64,000 nt of DNA from an uncultured Clostridia bacterium (GCA_945638575.1 CALZDP010000001.1:62001-126000), one strand, 5' to 3'. Positions 43,587 to 54,722 are shown, numbered from the stretch's first letter. The notes: generated by a model from the letters alone, not told the origin. Made by a program: numbers and translations.

Positions 43587-46523
43587 TTACGCTACTTGAT
43601 CCGCAGGAGGATTTTCGTCGGGTACGGGCTCCGGTTCGGCTTCCCAAACGGCGTATAGCACTGTGCCGTCGGAAAGGTTTGAAAGTTCGCTTGCCGAGTA
43701 TTCAGGCGTAACTCCGCCCTCGGTTAAAGTATATCCTTTGAAGATATATCCCCTTCTCGATGGCGCGGATATGATATTGTATTCGTTTCCGTAATATATC
43801 GAATCCGCCTTTTTGGTAACGGAAACAACGTAATTGTTGTCTTCGGACAAAGTTGCAGACCAAACTATCGGACGGTAAGAAGGATTGATTCTTCCGCTCC
43901 AATTAGGCATAAAAGCGTCGGCGTCGGTGTAGATTGTGGCTAAGTTGCACTGGAAAAACGCCCATGAGCCTATCCATTCCACGTTCTTACTTAAGTTTAT
44001 CGACCTAAGACTTTCACAACCGGAAAAGGCATAATTGCCGATATATTTTAAGTTTTCGCCAAATTCTACGTCGGTAATTTGGTTGAGACCGCAGAAAGCG
44101 TTTTCGCCGATATAAGTCAAAGCCGAACTTAACTGCAAGTTTTCAACCGAAACACAGCCGTAAAAAGCGGCTTTACCGATAGTTTGTACGGTATCGGGAA
44201 TTACAACTTCCTTAAGGGTGTAACACTGATAGAAAGCGGAATCGCCGATTTCGGTAAGTTTATCGCTGCCCGTTTCATTCTGTTCAAAGGTCAAAGTTTC
44301 CAAGGCAAAGCAACTTGCAAAAGCCTCTTGTCCGATAGAAGTAATGGTATCCGGAATGGTTACTTTTTCAAGCATATTACAGTAATAAAATGCGTAGTCT
44401 GAAATATTTTCCAAAACCCCGTATTCGGGAAGGATAACTTCGGAAAGGTGCTGACAGTATGCAAACGCAGATTGACCTATAGATTCAAGTCTATACAAAC
44501 TTGAAAGGTCGATATTTTTCAAAGAACTACAACCATAAAATGCCGAACGGCCGATTCTTTCCAAGTTAAGAGGAGTACCGATATCTTTAAGGTTTTTACA
44601 ACCGTAGAACATAAAATCGGGTACTTCTATAATGTTGTCGGTAATTACGAAAGTAGTTAAGTCTTCACAGCCGTAAAAGGCGCCTGCGCCGATGTATTTA
44701 ACGCTGTTGGTATTATTTACGGATAGTATAGACGCGCCCATAGAAACATTGGAAAAAGCATAATCCGCTATACCGATGGTATCGTCTTTTAAAGTTATGT
44801 TTAAAGAAGTTTGGAATAAATCTTCAAGAACTTTGATACCTACAACCCATTTACCCGCGTAAACTTCTTTGTTGACTGAGGCTACGTTCCACAATTTGGT
44901 TCTTAAAAATGCTTGACCGCCGATTTTTCTTATCGAGTCGGGAACGAGAAGATGATAGTTTTCCTCGGAAGGAACGTCTAAACCGCTGCACATATAGAAA
45001 CAGTAAGCGCCTATTTCTTTTACCTTTTGCCCCATTCTGACATTGGTAAGATTTGTACATTCATAAAAGGTACTGTTACCGACAACAAGCAATTCATCGT
45101 CGTCGTAAGCGTCGAATTTATATAGTTTAGGGCATTGCGAAAAGGCTGCGCCGCATACGTATTTTACAGTACGCGGTAAAATAACCGACTGCAATAGTTC
45201 TGCCTTTGCAAATATGTATTGACACAAGCCTACAGTGCCTTCCGCAATATCGATACGCTTTGCGGGGGTTCCGTCTTCTTTCGGAGGAACACTGCCGTCC
45301 CCTATCGATTCAACGGTGATTTTAAGGGGTTGAGAAACGCCCACCAGCCAATTATCGGCATAGAAAAGTTTTTCGCCGTAATTCACTTCTTCTTCGGGAC
45401 AAATTTTTGTTTTGTAAAACACCGAAGCACCAAGGTTGGTAAGACTGTCCGGAAGGTCAACCGTTTCAAACTTGGGACAACTTGCAAAACAGTTGGTGCC
45501 GATATACTGCAAACCCTCGGGCAAAACTACGCCGGTAAGATTTTTACTGTAAGCAAATACCCTTGTATCAAGTTCGGTCAAACTGCTGTTCGGCGAAAAA
45601 GTTATGCCTTTTGATAAAGAACAACTTGCAAAGGCTTGATCGTAAATGGTTTTTACGCCGCTGCCGATAGTAACAGACTCTAATGCCGAACAGTAGTAAA
45701 ACGCCTTTTGGTATATAGCCGTAACGGAATCGGGAATTACAACTTCGGTTAAAGCGGTACAGTTTATGAAAGCGGATTCGTATATAGTATTAACGTTGTC
45801 GGGAATGGTTATGGATTCGAGCGACGGACAATAAGCGAAAATATATTCGTTAAGTTCGGTTATGCCTGCGGGAATGTTTACAACTTTAAGAGAGTTGCAC
45901 GACATAAAGCAAGCATTGCCTAAAAAAGTAATATTATCGGAAAGGACTACCTTTTCCAAATTAACGCAATTTGCAAAGGCGCTTTCGCCGATAGAAGTTA
46001 CGTTTTTACCTACCGTAACCGAAGTTATAGTCTTACTTCTATAAAATGCGCTGTCGGCGATAGCGGTTACGGGTTTGCCCCTGTAAACGTCTTCGATGGT
46101 GAATTCGCCTTGGGCTCTTCCTACCCTTGAAATCTGGTATTCTCTTTCATTGTTGATAAGCGTATAAACACAGCCGGTTTCATAAATTTTGTGGAAGAAA
46201 ATGGTTTCGGACCAATCGGATTCTTCTTTCATACGGCTTGAAGGTATGGCTTTTATCCTTATGTCGTAGTCGCCTTCGGAAAGGTCGGCTAAAGAACATA
46301 AAGGTTTCCTAAGGTTTGCGGACAAAACTACTTCTTTAGTAACGTAATCGGTTACTTCGACAACGTAATTTTTTGTGTCCGCTACCTCCGTCCAAGTCAT
46401 ATTGTTATCTTCGTCAAAGACTATTCCTTTCGGCGTGCCGATCTTATCGGTATTACACGCCGTGAACAGGAAAAGCGATGTAACGAAAAGGCAGAAAAGT
46501 ATGCCTATAGTCGCTTTTTTCAT
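43587..46523 (-). CDS. BspA-like LRR_5 lipoprotein (978 aa)
   Basis: Lipobox 'FLFTACNT'; repeated 'ITSIGESAFANCVNLEKVVLSDNITFLGNACFMSCNSLKVV' LRR_5 units; C-terminal Flg_new. Confidence 0.9.
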   Translation of the reverse strand: MKKATIGILFCLFVTSLFLFTACNTDKIGTPKGIVFDEDNNMTWTEVADTKNYVVEVTDYVTKEVVLSANLRKPLCSLADLSEGDYDIRIKAIPSSRMKEESDWSETIFFHKIYETGCVYTLINNEREYQISRVGRAQGEFTIEDVYRGKPVTAIADSAFYRSKTITSVTVGKNVTSIGESAFANCVNLEKVVLSDNITFLGNACFMSCNSLKVVNIPAGITELNEYIFAYCPSLESITIPDNVNTIYESAFINCTALTEVVIPDSVTAIYQKAFYYCSALESVTIGSGVKTIYDQAFASCSLSKGITFSPNSSLTELDTRVFAYSKNLTGVVLPEGLQYIGTNCFASCPKFETVDLPDSLTNLGASVFYKTKICPEEEVNYGEKLFYADNWLVGVSQPLKITVESIGDGSVPPKEDGTPAKRIDIAEGTVGLCQYIFAKAELLQSVILPRTVKYVCGAAFSQCPKLYKFDAYDDDELLVVGNSTFYECTNLTNVRMGQKVKEIGAYCFYMCSGLDVPSEENYHLLVPDSIRKIGGQAFLRTKLWNVASVNKEVYAGKWVVGIKVLEDLFQTSLNITLKDDTIGIADYAFSNVSMGASILSVNNTNSVKYIGAGAFYGCEDLTTFVITDNIIEVPDFMFYGCKNLKDIGTPLNLERIGRSAFYGCSSLKNIDLSSLYRLESIGQSAFAYCQHLSEVILPEYGVLENISDYAFYYCNMLEKVTIPDTITSIGQEAFASCFALETLTFEQNETGSDKLTEIGDSAFYQCYTLKEVVIPDTVQTIGKAAFYGCVSVENLQLSSALTYIGENAFCGLNQITDVEFGENLKYIGNYAFSGCESLRSINLSKNVEWIGSWAFFQCNLATIYTDADAFMPNWSGRINPSYRPIVWSATLSEDNNYVVSVTKKADSIYYGNEYNIISAPSRRGYIFKGYTLTEGGVTPEYSASELSNLSDGTVLYAVWEAEPEPVPDENPPADQVA

Positions 46524-46535
46524 AATATTTTACCT

Positions 46536-49535
46536 TTATTTTTTGTGATTTTTGAACCTTTTATCTTTTCTTTCACGAATGATTTCGTGCAACCATTTGA
46601 ATTTGAACTTACGAACGGCAATATCCAACAAGAACATTACTATTATAAGTATCGCAAATAAAATCCTCGGATCGTATTCGTTATGGATGACTAATTCAAC
46701 GTTTTCAAAGAATACGTTCAAGTTCAAAACGTCGTCGTTGTATACGCCGTTTCCGCCGTCCGCCAACAAACCGAGTTTAGTGGTTATCTCTTCTTGGGTA
46801 GCGGTGGTTGCATCGTATTCTTTGGAATATGAGAAAGATTTATAGAAGGTGTGAACTTGTTTTTCACTGCCGTCGGCGGCTAACTTCTTTAATGTTATCG
46901 TGTAAGTACCTGTGTTTTTGGCGACAAATGAGAACCTGCTGTAGTTGTTTGAGGCTTCAAGCGGTAAAGTAACGTAAACCGTAGGATCTGGGTTTTTGGA
47001 AATCGAGTCTAATGACACGGTTTTTTCGACGTTACCTTCGCGCCAACTGATGGTACCTGAAATCCTTTCGTCTTCTTCAAGCGAAGTCATAACGCTTACG
47101 GTATTGTGATAGTTGTCTTCCGTTATGGTGGTTTCGATACCGCTTGTCGATAAATCCCTTAGCGGTAACAATTCCTTAACCACGTTAAGAATAAGTGTCT
47201 TGCCCTGTTCGGAATCTATTAAATCTTGTGAAAACTGACCGTATAGGTCGATTGCAAACGAGCCTACTTTACCCTTACCGTAATTCCACTGTGCATAAAT
47301 GGGGACTTCATACTCCCCTTTTATAAGCAGTTTTGCGCTTGGACGAATTTTCGTCCCGTAAAAGCCCGATAAAACTATCGGCAATTTGTCCGAGAAAGTT
47401 TCGCCGGAAGTATCAAGCACACCGCTGAAAATCGGCGATACGATGTCCGCTGAAACAGGATAAAAGTCGGTAAGTTCTACCTGCTTAATATCGGGGGCGG
47501 AAACGTCTGCCCTAAGTTGCGGTAAAATATCGCTGGGTTCGACAGACATCATCAATTTCTTGAAAACGTTTAATCTTTTACTTTCGGTGGCTTGAGGATT
47601 ACCTGAGACCTCTTGCGTATCGTTGGAAAGCCAAACGACGCGCATCAATCTTTCATAGTTATCATCTGAACCTTCGCCCGGAACTAATTTAAGTTCGCCG
47701 CGCAAAAGTCTGTTATTAAAGTCTGTTACGTCATGATATTCCTGTCCGGTTATAACGATTGAGAAAGTTATACCGTGTTCTTTGTATGCTCGCGACGCCA
47801 AATCTTCTATGGTCATAAGGTCTTGTATTTGACCGTCGGTAAGCATGATAATATGACGCTTTTTAATCTTCGTGTTGTTTGAAAGGTGAGCAATGGCAAG
47901 CCTTACGGAATCTGCAAACGCCGTTCCGCCGGTAGGTTCGGGCATGTTTCTTATTGCCTTGTTAATAGCCGATCTGTTGGTTACCGAAGTAAGCGGAAGT
48001 ACCATATGCGCGGCATCGTTAGTGGCAATTATACCGCAATAGTCGCGCGGGGAAAGCGTGCTGTCCTCGTCTTCGCCTACTTTATCCAAAGCGTATTCGA
48101 TACCTCTTTTTGCGTAAGCCCATTTGGAATTGTTATTTTCGTCGTATTCTCCGCCGCCGCCCATAGAGCCTGAAATATCGATTAAGAACATTACGCCGAC
48201 CGGTGGCGTATATGCAACGGACTGAACGGGAAGCATTTGCTGATACAAAGTTTCCTGCGAGAAACCGCTATACATATCCTTTCTGTTATACGCGTGCGCG
48301 ACAGGATGGGGTATGTTGAGTTCGTCTAACTCTTCCCCGTCGCTTCCGCCGGTGGTAATTAAAGAACCGCCGTAATCGTATACGTAGGACTGAAGCATCT
48401 CGTCAAAGCCTTCTTGCGTTTGCATATCGGCGTTGGAAATGTTGTTTAAAATTACCTGATTATATTCGCGTAATTCCTGCAACGTATCGGGACAATCGGG
48501 GTCGCCGAATGTGGTGCTTGTTACGTTGTATAAATTGTCTTCGCTTAAAAGGTCATTAAGGAATTGCGATTCCTCTTCAATGGCGTCTTTAGAACGAGAA
48601 ATAAGCAAAACTTTATTGTAACGCTCTAAATCGTAATAGGTGCTGAATTTATTGTTTTGTTCCACTCCGTCATTGTCTACCGTCATGGTAACGTCGATTT
48701 TGTGTATACCGTCGGCGGTAAATGTGTGGGGGAAGGAGCATTGAGTTACGCCTTCCGATACCGCAAAAGGCAAATTTTCTTTTTCGCCGTTATTGTCGAT
48801 CATCGAAATTACGGCGTCGGTTGCAAAATTGGAAGCGATAGTTATCGTTATGTTGCAAGAAACGTTTAACTGAACATTAGTTTCGGGGAAAGTAATTTCG
48901 GTTATACGCGCGTCTTTACCGGTGTATTCCGACGGAATATACATAACGTCTAACTTAGTGTTTTGCGCCGTTACGTATTTTACGGCATTTACGGAATTTT
49001 CGTCTGTTTCTTTACCGTCGGTAACAAGTATTATCTTTGCGGTTTCCGGATTTTTGAATATACCTGCGGTATACTTTATTGCGGCTTCTATATCGGTTGC
49101 CGAAACGTCCGGTTTTTTAGCGTTAAGATAGTTGTCATAAGTTTGGGTAATATCCTTGTTGATTTCGGAAGCGTAAACTTGATCAAAACCAAAGGTTACA
49201 ACGCCTACGCCGAAACCGTTATTGGCGCCTTCGTTAACGATATCCCTTACGAACATATCTCTTTCGGTTTCGGAATAGTTTTCGGAATCGGACATGTCGA
49301 CAAGGACTATCATTTCGTTTGTGGTTAGCGATACGTTATACTCGAAACGCATTCCCGCAAGCATCAATATGGCAAGCGTCATTGCCGTAACGTGTAAAAT
49401 TATGGAAACGATACGGTTTCTTGTATTCCTGTACTTTTTGTTTATCATAAAGTAAGGAATTAAAACTGCCAAAAGTACGGGGATTATCGCAAAAAGCAGC
49501 CAAGGGTATGAAAAACGAATTGCAAAACTTGTCAT
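46536..49535 (-). CDS. membrane VWA-domain protein (999 aa) with two MIDAS-like motifs
   Basis: TMs at both termini; 'IVLVDMSDSEN' and 'MFLIDISGSMGGGGE'; BatA/B-like layout with a GATase-like middle. Confidence 0.85.
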   Translation of the reverse strand: MTSFAIRFSYPWLLFAIIPVLLAVLIPYFMINKKYRNTRNRIVSIILHVTAMTLAILMLAGMRFEYNVSLTTNEMIVLVDMSDSENYSETERDMFVRDIVNEGANNGFGVGVVTFGFDQVYASEINKDITQTYDNYLNAKKPDVSATDIEAAIKYTAGIFKNPETAKIILVTDGKETDENSVNAVKYVTAQNTKLDVMYIPSEYTGKDARITEITFPETNVQLNVSCNITITIASNFATDAVISMIDNNGEKENLPFAVSEGVTQCSFPHTFTADGIHKIDVTMTVDNDGVEQNNKFSTYYDLERYNKVLLISRSKDAIEEESQFLNDLLSEDNLYNVTSTTFGDPDCPDTLQELREYNQVILNNISNADMQTQEGFDEMLQSYVYDYGGSLITTGGSDGEELDELNIPHPVAHAYNRKDMYSGFSQETLYQQMLPVQSVAYTPPVGVMFLIDISGSMGGGGEYDENNNSKWAYAKRGIEYALDKVGEDEDSTLSPRDYCGIIATNDAAHMVLPLTSVTNRSAINKAIRNMPEPTGGTAFADSVRLAIAHLSNNTKIKKRHIIMLTDGQIQDLMTIEDLASRAYKEHGITFSIVITGQEYHDVTDFNNRLLRGELKLVPGEGSDDNYERLMRVVWLSNDTQEVSGNPQATESKRLNVFKKLMMSVEPSDILPQLRADVSAPDIKQVELTDFYPVSADIVSPIFSGVLDTSGETFSDKLPIVLSGFYGTKIRPSAKLLIKGEYEVPIYAQWNYGKGKVGSFAIDLYGQFSQDLIDSEQGKTLILNVVKELLPLRDLSTSGIETTITEDNYHNTVSVMTSLEEDERISGTISWREGNVEKTVSLDSISKNPDPTVYVTLPLEASNNYSRFSFVAKNTGTYTITLKKLAADGSEKQVHTFYKSFSYSKEYDATTATQEEITTKLGLLADGGNGVYNDDVLNLNVFFENVELVIHNEYDPRILFAILIIVMFLLDIAVRKFKFKWLHEIIRERKDKRFKNHKK

Positions 49536-49549
49536 TTCTTTTTACCCCC

Positions 49550-51568
49550 TTACATATTGTCACGGAGTTGCAGTAACCACTCCGCAAACATGAATACGGT
49601 AAGCCCTATAGCAATGTATAACAGCCAATCCGCATAGTAATCCCTTGCGGCGGCGTTGATATAAGGATTGTACAAGCCTTCCGCATCGGGTGAAACATCG
49701 CTTTCGGCAGACGGCATTTTTACATAAATGCTGTTGGTTAATTCCTTACCGCTAAAAGTCTGCTGTGTTATGGTGTAACTTCCCTGCATGTTAAGTTTAA
49801 TGGTTGCGGGGAAATATTCTATCTTTTGAGAATACCCGTTACCTTTTATGTCGAGAAATCCGCCAAGCGATTTTAAAATGATATCTTCATTTACTTCAAA
49901 AGCGTCCTTTTCAACGGTAGCAGGATAGAAATATTCAAATAAGTTGTAGAAAAACAGCGGAAAATCAACAACCAACGGGAAGTTTGTGTAATGTATGCTG
50001 AAAGTAAAATACACAACCTTCATTTGATCGTCGTTGGCAACCAAAATAAGAGGCTTTTCCATAACCGACAAAATACATTCGTAACGGTTGGTGTCGTAAC
50101 TTACAACTTCATTATATGCATTAAGAAAAATATGTTCAGGCGTTATATTATTCAACAAAGGATGGCGAACCTCTATTTCCGGCGAAAGCCCTCCCGGCAC
50201 ATCGATACTGCGAAGTCCGCCGATATTTACGCCTGAGCCGTTTATGGAACCTTGGGGCGATAATATCAAAACCACGCCGTCGGTAGGAAGTACGGTAGGC
50301 ATTTCTGCATGTTCGAAAATATAAAGGTCGTAACCGGAAATTTCTTCTCCCAATTCTTCTATAAAGACCTCTTGTTCGATAGTGATATCCCAATTTTCTT
50401 CGTAAATCTTTTTCATCGTCAAAAGCGCCTGATTAACGAAGGTGTTGGGCAACGTGCTGACGTACATTACCTTTAACGGGGTTTTTGTTCCGCCGTAAAT
50501 ATAAAAGTCGTTGTCTTCGTATAATGCGTCGTCATAGTAAATCAAACGGTCTCTGAAACTTTCGGCAGAGCCGTCTTCCAAAATAGAAACGTGAATACTT
50601 TCGTACGAATAGATTTGCGTGGTTTGGTCCACTATTATCATATTGTCGGGCGGGGTTTGTCCGTCCGGTAAAGTGTTATGTCTGAAGGCTATCGTATAAA
50701 CGGTATCCTGCATAATGTCCAGTTTGCCGGTAGGCTTTAAAACTTCGTTTTGAGTCTGAGTTTCGTCCGCTTCCGCATTTACGCCGTATACGTCGAGAAC
50801 AAGTTGTAAATCTTCAAAGTTTCTGCCATAGCAAGCAACGTCCACGAAAAAGTTGTAATAACCGTCGTCGTAACTTGTGTAAGCATTCAAGATGGCAACA
50901 TTCCAATCTTCCTCGACAGACACGTCTTCAACGGTAACTTTTTCCGGCACGTGAATGTATTTGTTATCGGTGTAAACGAAAACGTTGGCATACTCGTTTA
51001 TGGCGATGATATCTTCGCAAAGGGCGAGCGCGCCGTCGATATCGGACTTACCGAAAGTGCAGGCGCTGTTACCTTCCATAAGTCCGTTTACCGTATCAAC
51101 GAACTCATTTGACTTGTCGGGTGTTATTCTCGAAATAAGAAAATCAGGATCTTCATCCGCCAAAATCAAAGAAACTTTACCGCTGTTATTGAAAGTAAAG
51201 TTTGCCAAATCGATAGAGTCTTTTAGCGCCCTTTCAAAACGGGTTTCGCCGTCGGACTGCATACGCATACTTGCCGAGCAGTCAACGATAATTATTGCTT
51301 CTTCACCGCTTTCTTTTGCTAAAAGTTCACGGCTGGGACGGGCTAAAACCGCAGTACAGCACAGTAATACCAAAATTTGACATAAAATTAAAAGCAAATT
51401 CCTAAGTTTACTGATAGGAACACGCTTTTTTTTGTATTTTAAACTTAACTGCCAAATAAACGTACTTGAAATTATGCGTTGTTGGTAGTTAGGTCTGATT
51501 ATATAGATTATCAAAAGGACTATTAAACTTATTAAGCCTAATAATCCCAATGGCATTAGTAAAGTCAT
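49550..51568 (-). CDS. BatA-like membrane VWA protein (672 aa)
   Basis: N-terminal 'MTLLMPLGLLGLISLIVLLIIYIIRPNYQQRIISSTFIWQLS' (BatA-type), 'AIIIVDCSASMRMQ', C-terminal TM. Confidence 0.85.
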   Translation of the reverse strand: MTLLMPLGLLGLISLIVLLIIYIIRPNYQQRIISSTFIWQLSLKYKKKRVPISKLRNLLLILCQILVLLCCTAVLARPSRELLAKESGEEAIIIVDCSASMRMQSDGETRFERALKDSIDLANFTFNNSGKVSLILADEDPDFLISRITPDKSNEFVDTVNGLMEGNSACTFGKSDIDGALALCEDIIAINEYANVFVYTDNKYIHVPEKVTVEDVSVEEDWNVAILNAYTSYDDGYYNFFVDVACYGRNFEDLQLVLDVYGVNAEADETQTQNEVLKPTGKLDIMQDTVYTIAFRHNTLPDGQTPPDNMIIVDQTTQIYSYESIHVSILEDGSAESFRDRLIYYDDALYEDNDFYIYGGTKTPLKVMYVSTLPNTFVNQALLTMKKIYEENWDITIEQEVFIEELGEEISGYDLYIFEHAEMPTVLPTDGVVLILSPQGSINGSGVNIGGLRSIDVPGGLSPEIEVRHPLLNNITPEHIFLNAYNEVVSYDTNRYECILSVMEKPLILVANDDQMKVVYFTFSIHYTNFPLVVDFPLFFYNLFEYFYPATVEKDAFEVNEDIILKSLGGFLDIKGNGYSQKIEYFPATIKLNMQGSYTITQQTFSGKELTNSIYVKMPSAESDVSPDAEGLYNPYINAAARDYYADWLLYIAIGLTVFMFAEWLLQLRDNM

Positions 51569-52464
51569 GAAATCATACCTACCTTCAATAATTCGCCGAA
51601 AAGCACCTTTTCAATAGGGTCTTCGGTATTGACCGTGATATAGTCGACACCGCGCTTTTTGGCAAAAGTTCTGATATCCGCATAAAAGTCTTTTAAAGCC
51701 TCTCTGTAAGCGGACTGTGCGGAACGGGTTATTCTTATCTTCATGTTTTTTTCGTCAACAAGGTCTAAGGATTCGGAGTCGATAAGATTTACCCTGCCGT
51801 CAAACGTAGGTTCGACTTCGGCAGGCGTTAAAGGCTGTAAAAGCATTACCTGACGCTTTTTGTAACAAAGGTAGTCAACAGCCTTCTTCCAGTCGCTATT
51901 GGTAAAAAAGTCGGAAATAATGACCGTAAGACCGTTGTTGTTTCCGGTTTCCGGACAGGAAGTGATACACTTTTCGATATCGCTTTCACCGTCGAAAACC
52001 AAATCTTCAAGTTGACCGACCGCCCTGAAAAAAGCGTTTTTGCCCACTATGGTACCGAAAGGATTTTCGGTAGTGTTTCCCTTCATAATGTGGAAGGAAA
52101 CTTTATCCATATTATGAACCGCCAAAAAGCCTAAAGCGGCAGCCGCCGCAATGGCGTATGCCGCCTTTTCAGGGTTATCTTTACCCATAGAAGCCGAACA
52201 GTCCACAAAGATTTGGACGTGCATTTGTCTTTCATCGGTAAATAACTTGATAAAATACTTTTCGAAACGACTGAAAAGATTCCAGTCTATACGCCTTATA
52301 TCGTCGCCGAGTTGATATTCGCGAAAGTCCGCAAACTCAACCGTCTGTCCGTAAGTCGATACAAGGTGCTTACCGCCGAAATACCCTAACAAGTGTGATT
52401 TTAAGTTGAATGCAAGGGTTTCAAGCCTGCTGAAAAATTTGTCGTTTAATAAAGAGTCCTTCAT
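51565..52464 (-). CDS. DUF58 domain protein
   Basis: 'FADFREYQLGDDIRRIDWNLFSRFEKYFIKLFTDERQMHVQIFVDCSASM'. Confidence 0.93.
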   Translation of the reverse strand: MKDSLLNDKFFSRLETLAFNLKSHLLGYFGGKHLVSTYGQTVEFADFREYQLGDDIRRIDWNLFSRFEKYFIKLFTDERQMHVQIFVDCSASMGKDNPEKAAYAIAAAAALGFLAVHNMDKVSFHIMKGNTTENPFGTIVGKNAFFRAVGQLEDLVFDGESDIEKCITSCPETGNNNGLTVIISDFFTNSDWKKAVDYLCYKKRQVMLLQPLTPAEVEPTFDGRVNLIDSESLDLVDEKNMKIRITRSAQSAYREALKDFYADIRTFAKKRGVDYITVNTEDPIEKVLFGELLKVGMIS

Positions 52465-52500
52465 CTATAATCCTTAAAAACAAGAGTTTTCAAAAAAACG

Positions 52501-53517
52501 TTATTTTATCTTTAACTTTTTGGTTAGTTCCGCTAAAATCATATCGATAACTTGGTCGGTGGAAATTCTTTCCGCAATAGCCTCGAAGTTAAGTTTGATA
52601 CGGTGGCGTAATACGAAGTGCGCTAAGTCGTTGATATCGGAATAAGCAACGTTGTACCTGCCTTTTATAAGGGCAAGAACTTTACCTGCGGAAATAAGCG
52701 CCTGACCTGCACGAGGGCTGGCGCCCAAACGCACGTACTTTTTGGCGGTTTCCGTAGCACATTCGCTGTCGGCGTGGGTTGCGGAAGTCAAAGTCATGGC
52801 GTAGCGCAAAACCTCTTGCGATACGGGAATTTGATTGGCGATTTCACGCATTCTTAAAAGTTCGTCGCCGGTACAAGCGCGGTCGGCTACTTCCGCCATG
52901 GTCTTTTGAGTCATGGTAACGATGTCCATGAGTTCGTCAAGGCTGGGGTTGGGTACCAACAGTTTAAACATAAACCTATCCATCTGCGCTTCGGGAAGCG
53001 GATAAGTACCGTCTTGTTCGATAGGGTTTTGGGTTGCCAAAACGAAGAAAGGTTCTTTTAACTTTCTTGAAGTACCCATAACGGTAACTGTATGTTCCTG
53101 CATTGCCTCGAGCAGCGCCGACTGTGTTTTAGGCGTAGCACGGTTGATTTCGTCCGCAAGGATAATATTACTGAAAACAGGACCTTCTTGGAATTTAAAG
53201 GAGGAATTGCCGTTTTCGTCTTTTACGATGATATTCGTACCCGTAACGTCCGCAGGCATTAAGTCCGGCGTGAACTGTATACGAGAGAAAGGTAAATCGA
53301 ATACCCTGCCGAGAGTTCTTACAAGCCTTGTTTTACCAACGCCCGGAACACCTTCGAGTAATACGTTACCGCCTGCGATCATAGCGATGATAGTACCTTC
53401 TACTACTTCTTGCTGACCGATGACGTCCCTTCTTATCTGCGCAAATATATCCTGAATTTGTTTGCTGAATTGGTCGATATCCTGTTGATTGATTGCCTTA
53501 ACGTTTTCTGTTGCCAT
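52501..53517 (-). CDS. MoxR-family AAA+ ATPase
   Basis: 'GNVLLEGVPGVGKTRLVRTLGR', 'ILADEINRATPKTQSALLEAMQEHTVTV', 'ATQNPIEQDGTYPLPEAQMDRFMF'. Confidence 0.96.
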   Translation of the reverse strand: MATENVKAINQQDIDQFSKQIQDIFAQIRRDVIGQQEVVEGTIIAMIAGGNVLLEGVPGVGKTRLVRTLGRVFDLPFSRIQFTPDLMPADVTGTNIIVKDENGNSSFKFQEGPVFSNIILADEINRATPKTQSALLEAMQEHTVTVMGTSRKLKEPFFVLATQNPIEQDGTYPLPEAQMDRFMFKLLVPNPSLDELMDIVTMTQKTMAEVADRACTGDELLRMREIANQIPVSQEVLRYAMTLTSATHADSECATETAKKYVRLGASPRAGQALISAGKVLALIKGRYNVAYSDINDLAHFVLRHRIKLNFEAIAERISTDQVIDMILAELTKKLKIK

Positions 53518-53572
53518 TTTAACTTCCTTTAATGTATATCTTATTTATTTGAATGTTTTAAATACCAAAATA

Positions 53573-54622
53573 TTATTTTTTTATGCCGGTCAGATAATCG
53601 GTTATAATTTCGCTTGCCTTATCGCCGTAAACGGAGCCGTTACCAAGTTGGGTTTGCGCCTCGGAAACCGCGTCGCTATACAACTTTCCGCCGTAATCGG
53701 TTTCGCCGTCTATAACCGAGTCGCCGTCCTGTCCGGGAGGAACGTTTTTATTATCATCTTCATCGCTCGGCGGTAAATCCCAATGGTCTTGCCATTCTCT
53801 ATTGTCACCGATTTCACCAAACTTCTCGGGATCGCCCGGGACGCCGATGCCGTCACGATATTCGGAACTATCGACAACATTTTTGTCCGGTTCGAAAATC
53901 GCAGTCAAAATCATGTCTCCCTTAACGTTTTCATCTTTACGATAAGGTTCGGTATAACCGTCGGACCACTTTACGAAAGCATAGCCGTAATCTGCAACAA
54001 CCATAACAGCGGAAGCGGATTCGCCTGCTTTTAAAACTTGAGTTTCTTCACCGAAAACGGTACCTGAACCCTCGATAACGTAATAAACGTTGTAATAGGT
54101 ATCGGGAACGGTGTTTATATCTTCTATTATCTGTTTGCCGGATCTAATTACGCCTGCGGAGGACAAAGCGTTTACGGTAATCATACCGCTTCCGAGAAGC
54201 AGTGCGAAAGCCATACCGATACAAAGAGGTATGGAAACCGCAAACTTGATAAGGTTGCTGTTAACGGAAGCGCTCTTTTTGTTAGCGTCCTCACGCTGTA
54301 ACTTAGCAATGAATGAATCATCGTTTTCATATTCCGTCATGGTAATCAACCTTTCCTCAAGGCCTAAACTGTCCAACTTTACAGCCATCTCTTTAGCCTT
54401 AGGCTTGAAAACGGTTTTGTTAAACAGCACTGTCATTCCTGCCGTAACCGCTATGGCAACGGGAATGGTTATCCAATAGGCTTTAACGCCGTAAAACCAA
54501 AAAATAGCGGCAAGTATGACTGCAACGGCAAAACCGACTGTAGTACCCAAAAGTATCGATTTTACTATGCTGTTTTTTTGAAATTTTGCATAATGTTTGT
54601 CAAATGCTTGTTTCGTGTTCAT
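53573..54622 (-). CDS. multi-TM protein at the head of the MoxR operon
   Basis: TM pairs plus 'KAKEMAVKLDSLGLEERLITMTEYENDDSFIAKLQREDA' typical of MoxR-associated membrane proteins; Flg_new-like 'YGYAFVKWSDGYTEPYRKDENVKGDMILTAIF'. Confidence 0.7.
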   Translation of the reverse strand: MNTKQAFDKHYAKFQKNSIVKSILLGTTVGFAVAVILAAIFWFYGVKAYWITIPVAIAVTAGMTVLFNKTVFKPKAKEMAVKLDSLGLEERLITMTEYENDDSFIAKLQREDANKKSASVNSNLIKFAVSIPLCIGMAFALLLGSGMITVNALSSAGVIRSGKQIIEDINTVPDTYYNVYYVIEGSGTVFGEETQVLKAGESASAVMVVADYGYAFVKWSDGYTEPYRKDENVKGDMILTAIFEPDKNVVDSSEYRDGIGVPGDPEKFGEIGDNREWQDHWDLPPSDEDDNKNVPPGQDGDSVIDGETDYGGKLYSDAVSEAQTQLGNGSVYGDKASEIITDYLTGIKK

Positions 54623-54722
54623 AAAACTTCTCTTTTCATTAATTTTTTTGATAGTGTTAAGATAAGTGTTTAACTAAAACCAAGATGCCGCAAAAGTGTG
54701 TAGTCAACCCTTTTTGTTAACA

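Noticed and set aside
43318-43599. 93-aa plus-strand ORF with heptad repeats (GHLYADC KRLYATD ...)
   Set aside because: Not called as a gene: it overlaps the 21-nt array and the 3' end of the LRR lipoprotein gene and has no clear SD. Kept only as an alternative reading of the array.
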